A stretch of 64,000 bases of DNA from Byssothecium circinans (GCA_010015675.1 ML977017.1:331468-395467), one strand, 5' to 3'. Shown: positions 43,368-57,000, counted from the stretch's first letter. Notes: generated from the letters alone by a model not told the origin. A program made the numbers and translations.

Positions 43368-46300
43368 ATGACAGCACAGATCCTGGCGGCTGAGTTGGGA
43401 AACCTCATTCAAGACTCCAAGCGCAAGAACACGGAACTGCGAAGTGCCGCCGACAAGGCCCTTCAAGACCTCAAAACGCTCTCCGTCACTTCAGAGGTCC
43501 AGCTGTCTGCAGGCAAGTTTTGTCTTTTCAAAACTTTGGCTCCTGGGCTGACTCAAAAACAGACCTCTCGAGACGGCCACATTTCATTTCTCCATTTCTC
43601 ATTGCTTGCAATACTCACAATACCAAATTCGGCTCAACAGGCGTCTCCTGTCTTCAGAGGCTTAGTGTCTCCCGGGCGCTTCCAAAAGAACGGTTGAACG
43701 AAGTACTTGATGCGCTCAAAGAATGCGTGACTCTTAGTAGGCAGCCTGTATTAGTTCTCCGTCAATGCCAACGTCTAACAAATGCATGCAGGCCACGATG
43801 TACAGTTGAAAATTCTCCAAGCGCTGCCGTCCTTGATCCAGAATTACCCTACTGAGATTCGTGGTGATCTGCTGTCCACTATCTTGCAGATCTGTTCAGC
43901 ACTGCAAAATGTGAAGAACTTCGCCGTCAGCAATACAGCAGCGGCTACATTACAGCAACTCGTTTTTGCGGTATTCGACAGGGTCTCATCGGAAGACGGT
44001 ACTTTTCTGAACGAGTTTCTGTTGGTTGTTCGTCACTAACTTTTCTCCCAGAAAAAGCACTCGAGATTCCAACGGTCACCGAGGTTCAGGGTGATGAGGG
44101 CCCCATCTCGCTCAGGCCAGCAGCCCATGATGCCTACAAGGTAAGATTTCTCTCGTAATTCTTGAAGCCATGCTAACGTTAGTAGGTTTTCAATGATCTG
44201 AGCCTTCTCATTACCGGAGAGAAACCCACATTCATTCGATTCTCTTCGATCCCATCTACGTCCACGCTGGAAGTGATTGAGTCGATTTTGTCGAACCATG
44301 GAAGGGTCATGACCACGCACGCAGAGCAAATTTATCTCTTACGATCCTTACTCATGCCCACGATTATCCGTTCTCTCTCGGACCGGCTTTCGTTTCCGAT
44401 CACACTGCGGATCATACGCATCCTGAACCTAATTATTCGAAACCACCTCAACATCATGCCTTCAGAATGTGAAATAGCGCTCGGCCTGCTGAACCATATG
44501 CTGGATCCGGAGGCCTCAACACTCTGGAAACGTGCGCTCTGCCTCGAAGTTTTCCGGGGAATATATTCAGACTCACGTCTTCTACTTCAAATATATTCTC
44601 ATTTCGACATGCAGGAAGGCAAGAAAGACATCTTTGGGGATAACTTAGCTTCTTTCGTGCGCCTGTCTACTGAGAAGCCAATACTCATCGGGCATAGTCA
44701 GCAATCCACGTTACCTACGCGTCGTGCGGGTGAGAAAGATAGTGGATCAGAGCAAGCGGTTGCTGAGGCTGATGCTCTTGCCGGTGTTATTGGCGGGCCT
44801 GTAACGGAGACGAACAGTCCCGGTCACCCTGCGGGCATCAGCTCCCAATGGAGCACCATGAAGACAGCATGCATCGACCATCTCGATAAGTCAGAGCCAC
44901 CACATCTACCAGAAACGTACGTCTACAGTCTAGTCTTGACATGCATCACAAACGTTTCGGAGAGCCTAGCCAAATTTGTGCTGCCCCTTACAGTGCACCA
45001 TGACAGTAAAGGCAGGCGAAAAAAGGCGGAAGAACTGCCAAAGCTAGATCCAGAACCTAGTTCACCACCGCCGGGTGGCGATCGTCTATCTAGAACTCAG
45101 TCTTTCAGGAAGCGGACTATCCCTATCAATCCCCTCGACCTCGAGGATCATTCGGCCTATGCATATATACAGGCATCAGCAACATTAGTTACGGAATGCT
45201 GGCCTGCAGTTCTTGCCACATGCTCCACCTTCCTGAACGCTGCGCTAGATGCCGATTACTATCGTGCTTTGGTCAGAGCGATCCAGAAGTTTACCCAGGT
45301 CGCAGGACTTTTAAGGCTGCCGACGCCCCGTGACGCATTTCTCACCACTCTCGGAAAAGCTGCTATCCCATCAAGCATGTTACTTGCCAATGTGGCATCA
45401 CCAAGATCTCCAGCTGCTGAGAATTCCGGTGTTTTATCGAACGCTAAAGGTTTGCTCAGTGTTGATAGTTTGGTGAGCCAAGCGTCTTCAGCACTGGAGA
45501 AGAGTCAACGCCCCTCCCGCGACACAGGCCTACCAGCGCTTGGGCCTCGTAACCTGCTTTGCCTGCGAGCCCTGCTCAACCTAGCGATCGCATTGGGTCC
45601 TACGCTTCGAAAAGCTTGGTCCATTGTCTTCGAAACTTTACAAATGGCGGATCTTGTGATGGCACTATCGAATCAAAATGGAGTCAGGACACCAAGTGGT
45701 TCTGGAGCACGCACGGAACAGGATCCCTCATCAGAAAAGGTTGAGGCTGAAACTTCAGCTGTCCAAGCGGCCGCTCGAAGATTATTCGAAAGCACTGTGG
45801 ACTACCCAAACGAGTCATTTGTGGAAGTACTCCAAGCGTTGTGCGCGTTGATATCCAGCAGCAGTGGTGCACCCAGCGGCGACCGCACCCCTACGAATGC
45901 TAACCGTCCCAAGGTGTTACATCAACGACGCCTAGGAAGCGTCTCCGGGATATCTCTAGGAAATGAGTCGAACTCGCGAGATTCTACTTTTGCGCTAAAT
46001 AAAATCGGCGAACTCGCTGCCATCAACGAAGAGAGACTCGCTCATTTCAATCCATCTGATAGCGGATGGTGCATTTTGGTCACAGAGCTCATCCGCTTCT
46101 CTACAGATGGAAACAAAGCGCCACAGACCAGACTGCTTTCGGCAGACATATTGTCTCGGACAGTGAGAGAAATAGCAGAACTATCTATATCCGATGAAGA
46201 GCGTGAGGAGGTACAAGCCCGTATCCTTTCGGCTCTGCAGGCACAGATATCGGCCCTACACCAGGACAGCGATGACGACAATTCATACAATGACACGGAC

Positions 46301-48687
46301 GTTCGTATACACCAGGTCGCGCTTGAGGCACTGGAAGGTGTGATTGAAAAGTGTGGTGAACCTTTGATTGCTGGATGGGCGTCCGTCTTTGACTGCCTCC
46401 TGAGCGTCTTCGATCGGAGTTTTCCCGCCGATCGTGATGGAGAGACATCCACCCAGCCAAATGTACAATCAAGCAAAGTCGACGATTCGATTGAGGTGAT
46501 ATCAAAGTCGCTGGCGCGGACGGCGTTTGGCACAGTGCAGTTGGTTTGCTCTGACTTTCTTGCGGCGGTTCCTACTACCTCCCTTGCAACCCTCCTTGAG
46601 CTCTTACTGAGCTTTTCCTCTCAGCAGGATGATCTAAATATGTCGCTTACGGTAGGGGCTTATTATTCTGTTCCATGTGCTCCCTCGCTAACATAGTCTA
46701 GGCTGTGACTTTCTTCTGGAACATTTCAGACTTTCTGCACGCACGAAGTGCCCTCTCGCAACTACCGGATATACTCGGCAATGTTGAGAAACTCGGTGAA
46801 GTTCGACGAGCTGTCAAGTTGAAGTCACAAGAGGGCAACATTTCTGCCTTATGGCTCCAGGTCCCCTTGAATCTCTCTGCCATTACGACCGACAGGCGTG
46901 CAGAGTTACGGAATACAGCCATCCAGACAATACAGCGAATATTCGAAAACTACGTCGACCAATTGTCATCTCGTTCGTGGATGCTATGCTTACGCACTGT
47001 GCTGTTCGGCATGGTGGAGTCAAATCTAGCTGTCCAAAACAACATCCGAAAGGCTCGCTCACCTCCCCTAGATGACATTATAGCTTGGAACGAGACGACC
47101 AGGACAGTTTTGGACTCTGTCAGCAATCTCGTCTCGATGTACATGGATAAGATTGAAGATGCATCCAGGCTTGGTGAAGCATGGTCTGACCTCCTGGATT
47201 ACTTCCGACGGTACTTCCTGTGCAGTTCACACGCACTTGGACTATCGGTCTTCAAGACGATCACCCAAGTACTATCCCGTATAGACGATCCGCAGGTGAT
47301 AGGCAACCCCCCTCTACTCAAAACGGCGACAGTCTGGAGGGAATACTTCCAACATCGCGACACTTGGCAAAGCAGTGCAGAAAAGAACCAAGATACATTC
47401 GTAGCATATGCCCAGGCGTTCAAAGCAATTTACCGGCTAGGTAACCAATCACTCGATGCTAAGGATGTCATGGACATGCTGTGCAATATCGAAACGTGTA
47501 TCGTCGACTCTGACGAAGTTCCTTACTCCTCTGACCTCGACAGCATGACCGATCTACAAAAACTTAGTATCGACTGCTTCTCCACAGTTCTCCCCGACAG
47601 TCCAGGCCTTCCCGATTTTCTCATACGAACGCTTAGCAGACTCGCTATACTACCATACTCCTCACAGGGGAATAACCTCGGAAAGAGTGGTCCTACTTTT
47701 GTAGCTTTGTCCAAAGCAGCAATGGGCACATTGCAAGACATTATGGTCAGGTATGTTGCCGACGAGAGTATCTACTCCAGTGGTACTTTCCTCTCCACTA
47801 TAAAAAGCCTTGAGAAGCCAATACAAGAGAAGTACGTTTGGCAACGCGAGGGCAAGGCGCCAACTATCTGGCAGAAAGCCACGACTACCTCTCTCGCTAT
47901 ACTGGAACCTAGTCTCGCTTTCGTCAACAAATTGACCGGCGATGAACTACGGGATGCTTGGGAACAAATTGTCAAAATCGCAAGCGGCATAACTCATGCT
48001 CACCTTTCCCCGTTTTCTTCTGCTGCCTCCCTCTCGCAAGACGAAAAGTTCGACATCGAGGCCTTCACCAAGCTCCGAAATCTCATCATCCCCTCTCTCG
48101 GCTCGCCCTCTTTGCCAGACGCTCTTCGCCGCACTTACACACGCAACCTCTTCGAGACCTCCATTGTTCACCAACCCTCTCCAGGCGAGATCCCCGATCT
48201 AGCAGGCAGTCCCCTAGAAGACCTCTACAAGGTACGCCTCGGCCGTACCGATGACCCAGACCCAGCTTCCCGCACCGAAATGGCCTACTTTTGTACCTCC
48301 GAACTCTTCGGCCTCCTCTCTGTGCACGACAACAGCCCGGAACGTATCAAGCTCGCACAGGCCGCTGCTCCATATCTGATCTTGAGAGCTGCACTGCCGC
48401 TCAGATCATACATCGCGGACCATCCACTACGAGGACGCATGCCGCAGCCTGAAAGCCAGAGACAGGAGTTGCTGTTCGTGTTGAGGGAGCTGGGAACGTT
48501 GAAGAGCGAACCTGCGGCTATTCCGGATGCCCCAGGCGTGAAGAGCAAGTTCAAGAAGCATTTGCATCGGTTGTATCCGCTACTTGTGAAAGCGATTCGG
48601 GTGGCAAGGACTGATGTAGAGGTTTCTGAGGCGCTGAATGGATTGATGGAGATGGTGGGGCTGGAGTTTGGGGTGCTGAATGAGTAA
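43368..48687 (+). CDS. MON2: Mon2, large Arf-GEF-related endosome/Golgi scaffold
   Basis: Six exons, 43368-43512, 43563-43736, 43792-43998, 44052-44140, 44186-46651 and 46702-48687, give 1688 residues. Intron 1 has a GC donor (G|GCAAGT) and AG acceptor with a GCTGAC branch site. The N-terminal DCB region is clear (AAELGNLIQDSKRKNTELRSAADKALQDL, then PFLIACNTHNTKFGSTGVSCLQRL and HDVQLKILQALPSLIQNY). The HUS region follows (CEIALGLLNHMLDP, LWKRALCLEVFRGIYSD). As in Mon2, and unlike Sec7 GEFs, no Sec7 domain is seen. Two low-complexity inserts at about 375-440 and 480-515 look disordered. Mon2 works with Dop1 and the flippase Neo1 in recycling from endosomes. Confidence 0.95.
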
Positions 48688-48821
48688 GGTAGTAAGTGAG
48701 TGTGGGCATGTAGAAGACAGTGTGAAAGGGGAACCTTTGATAGATAGAATTCGAACGATTGCTGCATGACATATTTCATTACACATTTGAGACCGTATTA
48801 TCATAAGTCAAATCAAGTCTC

Positions 48822-50464
48822 TCAAGCTAACATCACCCCACGCTCCCCGTCCCCATCCGCAAACGTCTCCCTCAGAACATCTAACACCTCCTTCAGAACC
48901 ACAGCCTCACATCCCTCCACCCTCCTGCACAACTCCACCAACAACCTTATACTCTTTTGCGTATCATCATGCGTCAGCCCCAGCATCTCTTTTCGGCCCT
49001 TGACAGCAGCAACAACATACTCCACCGCTTTCTTCATATTCATATCCAAATCATTCCAATTCACAGTCTCGTCTTTCACATTGCCATCGACGAATGTGTA
49101 GAGCTGGCCAAGTGTGTGCGCTGCATTGTAACGGAGGGATGGAGCGATTGGCGAAGCGGACGTATAAATGTCTTTTAGTGCTTGACGCGCGCGCGTTACG
49201 CGAGGTGGTTGGGTATGCATGCAAGCGTGGGCGATGAGGAATAGGATGTCAGTGTCCGAGGGCGTGGAAGGAGAGGTTGGCGGAGAGGTTGAGGTAGTCC
49301 GAGGGAGGAGGGAGAAAGCAGCCTCGAGTTGAGACAGGGCTTCGGTGTACATGGACAGCGAGAGAATGGATTGTGCGTTTGAGTACAGATGGTTCAGGCG
49401 GGTGAGGTCGTCGGTGGCGTTGGTGTTGGTATCGTGGGTAGCGCCATCGTAGTAGTCGGATGATGGAGAGTCGCAGAGCGTGGGGAAATGGGTGCTGAAA
49501 GGGGTGTGCATCGTGGAGGATAGATGTAAGGGGCTAACTTCAGTGAGGGTGATGCGTTGTAGAGAATCTTCGATCTGGGTTTTGGTTGTTTTCGTTGACG
49601 CGGATGTTTGCGCAAAAGACGGTTCGCGTGTTGACGCTTCGGCCATCTCGATAGCGTTTTCGCCGTGGCTTTGTGCGGAAGCGTTGCTTCGGCACCATTT
49701 TACCATTTTCATGGCCACGCCTATGAGGCTTTGGAGGATCTTGATGAGCTCTTCACGTTGTTGCCGGAGGTCTGTTCCGCCAGTCTTGCTTGAGCCTGGT
49801 CGGTAGGAGATGGTGACGGAAAGTTCCGGGATGCTGTCATCGCGAGCAAGCTTGATGGAGTTCTTGGTGAGCTCATTGATCCAGTCGTCGATTGCATTGA
49901 GAGCGAGGGCACGGAAGTCGGCGTTGAACGAGTAGTGGATGGAGTACCTTGGGACCCTTAGTAGTGCTCTCGACCAATGCGAGATTGTGTGAATGGTTGC
50001 TTGTGGAAAAGTTATCCTGGCTTTTGATAGAGGACTCACACTGCGGAAAGCAATAGCGGGTTGCTTAGTGCGGTGATATATATGGTAAGTCTCAACCTCA
50101 GATGCTGCATCTCGCCCGCTGATTTTAGTAGATAACGCCTTACACTGAAGGATTCATTCCTGATTCCATTCAACAGCATTGTCTTGATCCTCGCAAAGCA
50201 AGCCTGCGCATTTCCCAAAAGGGCCGAGAGTCGAGACACATCACACCAATCTTGATACTTTTTGTCGTCATTGAGGACTTGGTGGGAGAGAAGAACAAGC
50301 GAGTAGTGGAACGTTTCAAGGTCGCCTGATAGGCCGTTTATCGGGTCGCAGGATATATCGAGGGGTCTGAGGAGCCGGAGGAGGACAGTGATACTGGAAC
50401 TGATGTCGTTGACATGGGAAGTGAATGTTGATGTTTCCTTCGACTGGGAAGATGAAGAAGCCAT
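48822..50464 (-). CDS. Hypothetical helical protein, 516 residues
   Basis: Two exons, 50040-50464 and 48822-49947, joined by a 92-bp intron (GTGAGT donor, CTACTAAG branch site), give 516 residues. The N-terminus (HVNDISSSITVLLRLLRPLD, LETFHYSLVLLSHQVL, LLGNAQACFARIKTMLL) is a helical bundle that faintly resembles N-terminal domains of fungal STAND/NLR-like proteins, but no NACHT or NB-ARC P-loop follows. The middle is Ser/Thr-rich and likely disordered. The last 200 residues form TPR-like helices (LNHLYSNAQSILSLSMYTEALSQLEAAFSLL; LRYNAAHTLGQLYTFVDG). No function can be assigned. The upstream GTG-initiated extension is not used here. Confidence 0.72.
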
Positions 50465-51533
50465 GTTGGGCACTGAAGCTGCTGTGGCTTGTAGCTCCGC
50501 GACACTATTGAAGAATTTCGGAACTTCTCAAATACTTAGACAACAAAGGCATTCTCCCTGTTGCGGCCTTGTAATTTACCGACTAAGCGGCGAAGGTTGC
50601 ATGAATAGTCCGGATATCTTTTAATAGAAACTTATTCGTTTCTGTGGGGGATGCATGTCGAGCCTCATACAGCGTAGTTGGGGGCTTCGAACAAGGCGCA
50701 GTCGTTTTACTTTGCGTTGTGCAACTCTCAAGAATGCGGAGCCAGGTGTTGGAATGCTAGCCATTTGATCGCTAGGTGTATATGTGGGTTTTACCATTTC
50801 TATTGTTAGCAGAAGCTTCTTCGGCGGTCAAGTTGCGGCTGAGGGTGGTTGAACTCGCACTTCTAACTCTACAGCGGCAAGGCTGACATGTCCCGTTGTA
50901 CTACTTTGTGAGGGTTGAAGTGCGGGTGTTCCCGTGGAGTGATCCCTCTACTTCTTTGTGGAGATGTGACGAATAGAATAGACAAGCATTGGCACAACCT
51001 AATAATCAAGGCGTTGATGTCTCGGTGTATATGCAGACGCAGTACCCCATATCCGGATAGCAATGCCGCGTGTTGCGTAAACCCCACAAGATTCTCTCAT
51101 GACAAGGGGTCCGGAAATGGGCATTGGACAACAATATACCACGATGAGCGGGGCAAGTTTGGAGTGGGATGGGATGGTGGAGTCCTAGACGTCATTGTGG
51201 CTAGATAAGGGTTGAGTGTGGCGGCTTGTTTGACTCTGTGGGGCACTAGTGTCGAGACAGGGGTAATTCCAGAAAGACACACGCGATCACAACTGAGCAA
51301 TCGCTTCTGCTGTCTCTACATAGACTCTCTGGCGCTATAAAGACACTCTCAGGCTATACGCTGATACAGAGGGTTCCGCTACTTAATTGGTACGTCTCGC
51401 AACTCACCCGCTCGTCCCTCTCCACGTCGCTCTTGCTTTCGCATGTGACGGAAGCCTGCCATTTCTCGGGCCCGTCAGCCCTGAAGAGTATCTGCCGCAT
51501 TTCTAATGCTGACTTGTGGAGAAGGAAACAAAC
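50465..51533. promoter_or_regulatory. Divergent intergenic interval
   Basis: About 1.07 kb between the hypothetical helical gene and the ethanolamine kinase gene, both starting here. Nothing coding-like was recognised. No motif was assigned. Confidence 0.45.
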
Positions 51534-52925
51534 ATGACCACCGATAATGCCCCGTTCGACCCGTACGAGTCGATACGCTACATCAACCAGTCCTACGACA
51601 ACGCGGATTCGGACAACTCGGCCCTGAATCTCATACTGTCCCTCCGTCCGGAATGGCGGGAGAACAAGAGCACAATCGAGTTCGTACGCTTCACGGATGG
51701 AATCACAAACACAGTACGTGGCCACGTTTCTATCCACGCGTGGTGAATGGGTTCGGGCTAATATGGCGGTGACAGCTCATGAAAGCAATCAATAGGCTAC
51801 CGGGCCTCTCTAAGACAGAATTAGACCGCGATGCGATTCTTTTACGTGCATACGGGAAGGGCACCGACGTTTTGATCGATCGCAAGAGTACGTGCACCCA
51901 CAGGACCCTTTCACAGCTTCGGCTCACAATGAACAGGAGAAGCCTCCTCGCACTGTCTTCTTGCCCGCCACAACCTCGCTCCTTCCCTACTCGCGCGCTT
52001 TGAAAACGGCCTCCTTTACAAATTTATACAAGGCGACGTGTGTCAGCCAGCTGACCTACGTCGGCCAGAGGTATGGCGAGGAGTAGCGCAGAGACTCGGA
52101 CAATGGCATGCTATCTTACCTATATCAAGCATCAGCACCATATGTCCAACACCTACACAGATCACACCTGCAAACAAGCGTGCTTCGCTGGTCGCCATGT
52201 CCGAACTGACGCCCGGGAAGCCCATTCCAAACATTTGGACCATTATGCAGAAATGGATCCTTGCGCTGCCCATAAGCACCACCGCCCAAATGGAACGCCG
52301 CGACCAGCTGCAGCGAGAGCTGGAGTGGTTGGTCACGCAACTAAGTGAGACGCCTGGAATCGGCGGCTCCAACCCATTCGTCTTTTCCCATTGTGACCTC
52401 TTGAGCGCCAACGTCATTATCGAGCCTGCGCCCTGCTCTGCTGCTGCGTCGCGCCGCTCCAGTGCTTCCGACAGTTCTGAAGAAGACGAAACTACAGCGA
52501 GCGTGTCTTTCATTGACTACGAGTATGCTACACCTGCGCCGGCATCGTTCGACATTGCAAACCACTTTGCTGAATGGGGAGGTTTCGATTGCGACTTCAC
52601 CGTCCTGCCCACGCGCCACGTCCGTCGTGCCTTCCTCCTCGAATACCTCCACAGCTTCAGCGCCCATTCCAACCGCACATACAAGGAAGCTGAGTTGGAT
52701 GAACTGTTTGAGCAAGTAGACAAGTTCAGGGGCGTGCCGGGCTTTTACTGGGGCATTTGGGCGCTGATCCAGGCGCAGATATCGCTGATCGATTTCGACT
52801 ATGCCAGTTATGCGGAGGTCAGATTGGGCGAGTATTGGGCTTGGAAGCGAGAGACGAGCGGTGCAAGGGAGAGGGCTGGTGAGCAGATGCCGCTGCGGGA
52901 GAGGATATGGGCGCAAGACCAGTAG
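51534..52925 (+). CDS. Ethanolamine/choline kinase
   Basis: Three exons, 51534-51713, 51776-51887 and 51937-52925, give 426 residues. The N-lobe has ITNTLMKAI (the glycine-poor ATP loop seen in this family) and DAILLRAYGKGTDVLIDR with the ATP-binding Lys/Arg strand. The catalytic Brenner motif is VFSHCDLLSANVI near residue 280, and the choline-kinase motif is FIDYEYATPAPASFDIANHFAEWGG near 320-345. Between them is a Ser/Glu-rich acidic insert of about 35 residues. The enzyme phosphorylates ethanolamine (possibly choline) in the first step of the Kennedy pathway. The likeness to yeast Eki1 over Cki1 is my impression only. Confidence 0.9.
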
Positions 52926-53566
52926 AGCTGTTTTCCCTCAATGCGTTTTCGGCGGAACTGTTTTGAAAGCATTTGGGGATGCGCGTTTTGTCACACCTGT
53001 CCAACAAGATACACGGGAGGCTCGTTGGATATCGATTTTTTATTGTTTTTAATCTGCCGCCCGTTTAATAGTCTATCTTCTCCCTCAGGCCAAATTTTGT
53101 ACATGTTTCAACAATACGGTAACCAAGGCGAGTTTCACACAAGAGCATCAGATATCGATCCAAGGCCCATTTAGCTATTTCGGTGCTTTGATATGGTATG
53201 ACCATTGCTTCTCATAGTCCGACTCCCAAATACCTTTTCTCTCGTTCTCCAACGTGTTCGCTTTTCCCTATCTCTCGATACTTTTCCCTCAAAAAATTCC
53301 CCTTATGCGCACTTGGCGCCTACCAACTAGAACGAGGTCCAGATCCTCACTTCCGTGCCGCTTCATTCGCGTCCCTACCGCGGTGGTGGTACAGGTAGCG
53401 GAGCGTGGTGAACATTCAACGTTCCTGGTCAAGGAGTCACGTGTTGGCGGGTTTCCAAACCTGACCTTGGAGCGTTCAACGGTGGCAAATCATCCCCCGC
53501 AACACCATCACAACACACCATTTTGCCGCCTTTTACCACCGTATCTGATATTTTGAAAGCTCAACA
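52926..53566. other. Intergenic interval
   Basis: 641 bp. Pyrimidine-rich near 53230-53330 and containing CACGTG at 53440-53445. No gene recognised. It includes the promoter of the small HTH-like gene. Confidence 0.5.
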
Positions 53567-53839
53567 ATGCCCCACCAAGGTCAGATGAGCGCCACCACGC
53601 GCGCAGCCATCGTTACTCTGCGCTGCGAGGGCCGTGGATGGGTCTACATATCGACAAAACTAGCCAATTGCTCCCCAAATGGCGCCTCGCAGTTCTTCAA
53701 CAGAGTGCTTGCCCGTGCCGGAGTCGATCGCCAAACTCCTCCTGGTGAACTCAGTTTATCGCAGCTGCTCGGGTTACTGGACGATCCTCACGAGAGGGGA
53801 AGACGCAGCACCAACGGCGTGGGCTCGGAGAAGAAGTGA
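53567..53839 (+). CDS. Small helix-turn-helix-like protein
   Basis: A single frame of 90 residues as read. The segment MSATTRAAIVTLRCEGRGWVYISTKLANCSPNGASQFFNRVLARAG has the spacing of a psq/Tc-type HTH (first helix, GxGW turn, I-x-x-K-L helix, then an N-cap and recognition helix). The rest is polar. At the stop the bases GTGAGT (from 53836) form a perfect 5' splice site, so the gene may continue; candidate acceptors follow at about 53945 and 53972, each giving a short extra exon. It may be a host DNA-binding protein or derive from a transposase N-terminus. No transposase core is nearby. Confidence 0.5.
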   Translation: MPHQGQMSATTRAAIVTLRCEGRGWVYISTKLANCSPNGASQFFNRVLARAGVDRQTPPGELSLSQLLGLLDDPHERGRRSTNGVGSEKK

Positions 53840-54096
53840 GTAGGATTGGTGGGTTGGGTTATTTGGAGGTCAAATGAATCATCATCGCATTGGTGTTCAT
53901 ATTCACGTTTCTCACGGGTATTACCTCCCTGCTATGAATTCATAGCTGCTCCACGCTCTATGCCATATCCTAGCGAGCGGCCGAAAAACGCAAAGAAACG
54001 ACACTGGGTATATTTGTGACCTGAGTCTCAAACCAATCTAGGTCATACGAGGGAGTAAAAGAAACTTCAAGAACTTTTGTCGGTCAGCCTTCGGAC

Positions 54097-57000
54097 TCAA
54101 TCATGAGCTTTCACTTCCTCCATCCCCGGCCCGTTGCCAAACCAGTCAACATCACCAACCTGCATCCCCGACTCGAATCCTGGATCATCAAACACAAACG
54201 CCTCACCCACCGCATCCAAATTCAGCAAACTGTCAAAATCCCCATCATCAAAGTCATGGTTGATCGGCAACCCACTGAACAGCATCTCGTCGTCTTGGTG
54301 ATGGTTGATATTGCGGAACAGATTCGGTGGTATGTCCATCATACTGTACTTGTTAAACGGCGTCGGTTCCGAAGTAACCGTCGAAGGAACAGGGTCTTGT
54401 GAGATGGTGAGCGAAGGGATTTGGGTCTCGTGGTCGTGGTCGGATTCCGGCGGCGTAGAAGCGAGGAAAGATTCAAGGCGGCGGGCTACCTCGTCGTCGG
54501 TGACGTTGGTTTGTGTGGATGATTTCTCGAGCATGTGCATGTTCGTTGTGCCGTTGTCGGGAGGTGGTGTTAAAGTCAAACGTGGAAGATGCTGGGATGT
54601 GGCCATCGCGGCGGTTGCTGTGGATTGCATGTCTAGGCGTCGTCCGGCGTCTACGAGATCTTCGACGGAAGTCACCCGCGATGGTTTTTCGGGCATTGGA
54701 GTGATCTTTGGGTCGCCTTGTGGGTGCGTCATTGTGGGTGCAATGTGGATGCCGGCTTTACGGATGGCTGCCTCGAGGAACGCAGTGGAGTAGTCGGCTG
54801 CGGCGTAGAGATCGCGCATCTTTCCCATCACAGCCATGCATTGGCAGAAGCCGCGTAGCGATGCTCGTCGTGTCTCTTCCTCGGGTGCTTTTATGTCTAG
54901 GAGGTGGATGATGATGGCCGGAAGAAGAACTGTGACACCAGTCGTAGGCAAGTATTTCACAAGATCGAGGGAATCCAGGCGTTGCGCGATGGATGTGATC
55001 GCTGATGCGGACCGACGAACATTACGGCGCGAGACTTCAAGAATATCGGATGCAATGTTGATCTTAGGCTGCATACTCGCTGGTCCTCCCTGTGAAGAAG
55101 GCAGCACTTGCGGGCGATGCAAGGCGGAGAGCGTGGTAAAAAAGACCATATGTAGCAAAGCGCGATTGACATCCAAGGAATTGATGCCGCTGTATTTATC
55201 AGTATATTTGGCTTCTTCCGGAAGCTCATTCACCCATGTCTGGAGCACTTCATCGCAATCTTTTACTTCGTTTGTCTCAGCGTCGAGCTTTTTGGGAAGC
55301 AACATCATCGTCGTCCGATCGTTGAGAAGCCCCTGGTTATTATTGAGAACACAGTACTGTTTCGAAAGCACGTGCGAGATGCAAAGACATAGCCTGGCCT
55401 TCTCAATGCACATGATGGCTAGTTGGCGCTGGACATCGGCATCCCTAGCAACGCGGCAATCCGAGGGTACACAGGAGATATTTTCGGAGATCGGTGCAAT
55501 CTCGAAATCATCCAAGGTAAGCATAGGCACATCAAAGTCCTCGGACTTTATCCGAGTGGGTCGGCGCATGCCCAAAGCAATGAGGCGATCGCGCATGTAA
55601 GTGGACCACCATATTCGTTTCCACAGCTTCGCGCGCTTGGAATCCAAGTTTGACTTGTCCGGATTGCGGTGGAGGCCAATTGTATGAGCGACGGATGTTG
55701 CAACGCCCATCCAGTGCCAAGTGTCTTTCTGGTCGTCTGGCGTTTCATAGTAGTATGTAAGAAGCAGTAGAGCTTGGACTAAGGAAACACGATCGGACTC
55801 GTAGTCAAAGTCGTAAAGAATCTAAAAAAAAGCGGTCAGTTTGGTATTCTCACTACTAGTAGCCAAAAGTACAACTTCGGCGCATTTTCACATGCTCGGT
55901 CTTGAACAATAGTGGAGAAAGGGGGTAAGTTTGAGGTTTGACCGGCTGCATCCCGCCGGATCATTCGGAACTTGATGGTAGTGCTTACCCTAGTCTTTTG
56001 GAAGAAGTCTTTACGGGCTTCTTTCCTGGTTGTGTAGCCTGCAAGGCGCAGGTGGTCCATATCAATAAAGGCCGAACCCGCAAACATGACGGCTTGAAAC
56101 AAGATCAAGCTAACTTTCCCAAGGCTGCCATCTGGACGGTCAATGACTGCGAGAAAGTCATGTAAATCCAAGAGCGGCATGTAAGGATGTATGAATTCGA
56201 TATACGCGCGTATCATTTCATTACGAAGCGTACCTTTGGGAAGCGTCAAGGCACCCTTCTTTTCCAAGTAAGCAATTTCATCTGGTCCAATTTTGGCAGG
56301 GAGTTGCTTGATGAATGGTGGAAGGTCGCCTGCGTGGACTTTCGAGGTCAGGTTGCCAAAATATGGTGCTCGGTTGTCGTTGGTGTAGGGCGTAAAAGGC
56401 AATATGGGCATGCCATTGGTTTGCGAGGTCACGGACAGACGGCGGTGCAGATCTGGAAAGCTCGATATGGTCAGGCGGTTTCCGTGGGTCTGGTCTGTGA
56501 GATCATTAGCATGTGACACTGGAGATGTCGTTGTCGTCAGAAACGCACAGATGGAGTGTGGCACGTGTTCGTCGAGCCGCGGCTCGATTTCATGTGACGA
56601 ACGCGGTGCGGCTGAGTTTAGGTTCTGAATGCTGTCTAGCGCTTCTCGGGAAGCGAGCTTGCGATTGACGTTGGATACGGAGGCGGTAGTGGTTTCGGCG
56701 TGGTGTTCGTCGTCCTTGGACCATTTTCTGCCATGGTCAGTATGTTGGGGAATTTGGGGTTGCCAAATCAGCGCATTGGAGACTGAGAAGAAATTGAGCG
56801 TTGCGACTGGCTGGCTAGCATATGATGACATCAAACACCCGTCAAAAGGCACCAATGTGGTGAGGTCGGCGGAAAGGGTGTTAAGAGGGGTCGTCGGATG
56901 TTGGACCAAGGGTTACTAACTTTTTCCTCCTGCTTTCAGAGACAATACACTCTACTTCGTCAAGTCTGCAGTTTGTACACGGAGCGCCGTGCTCGGTGAC

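Noticed and set aside
54836..55600. 254-codon plus-strand open frame
   Set aside because: Antisense to the conserved regulator domain of the FarA/CTF1-type gene.
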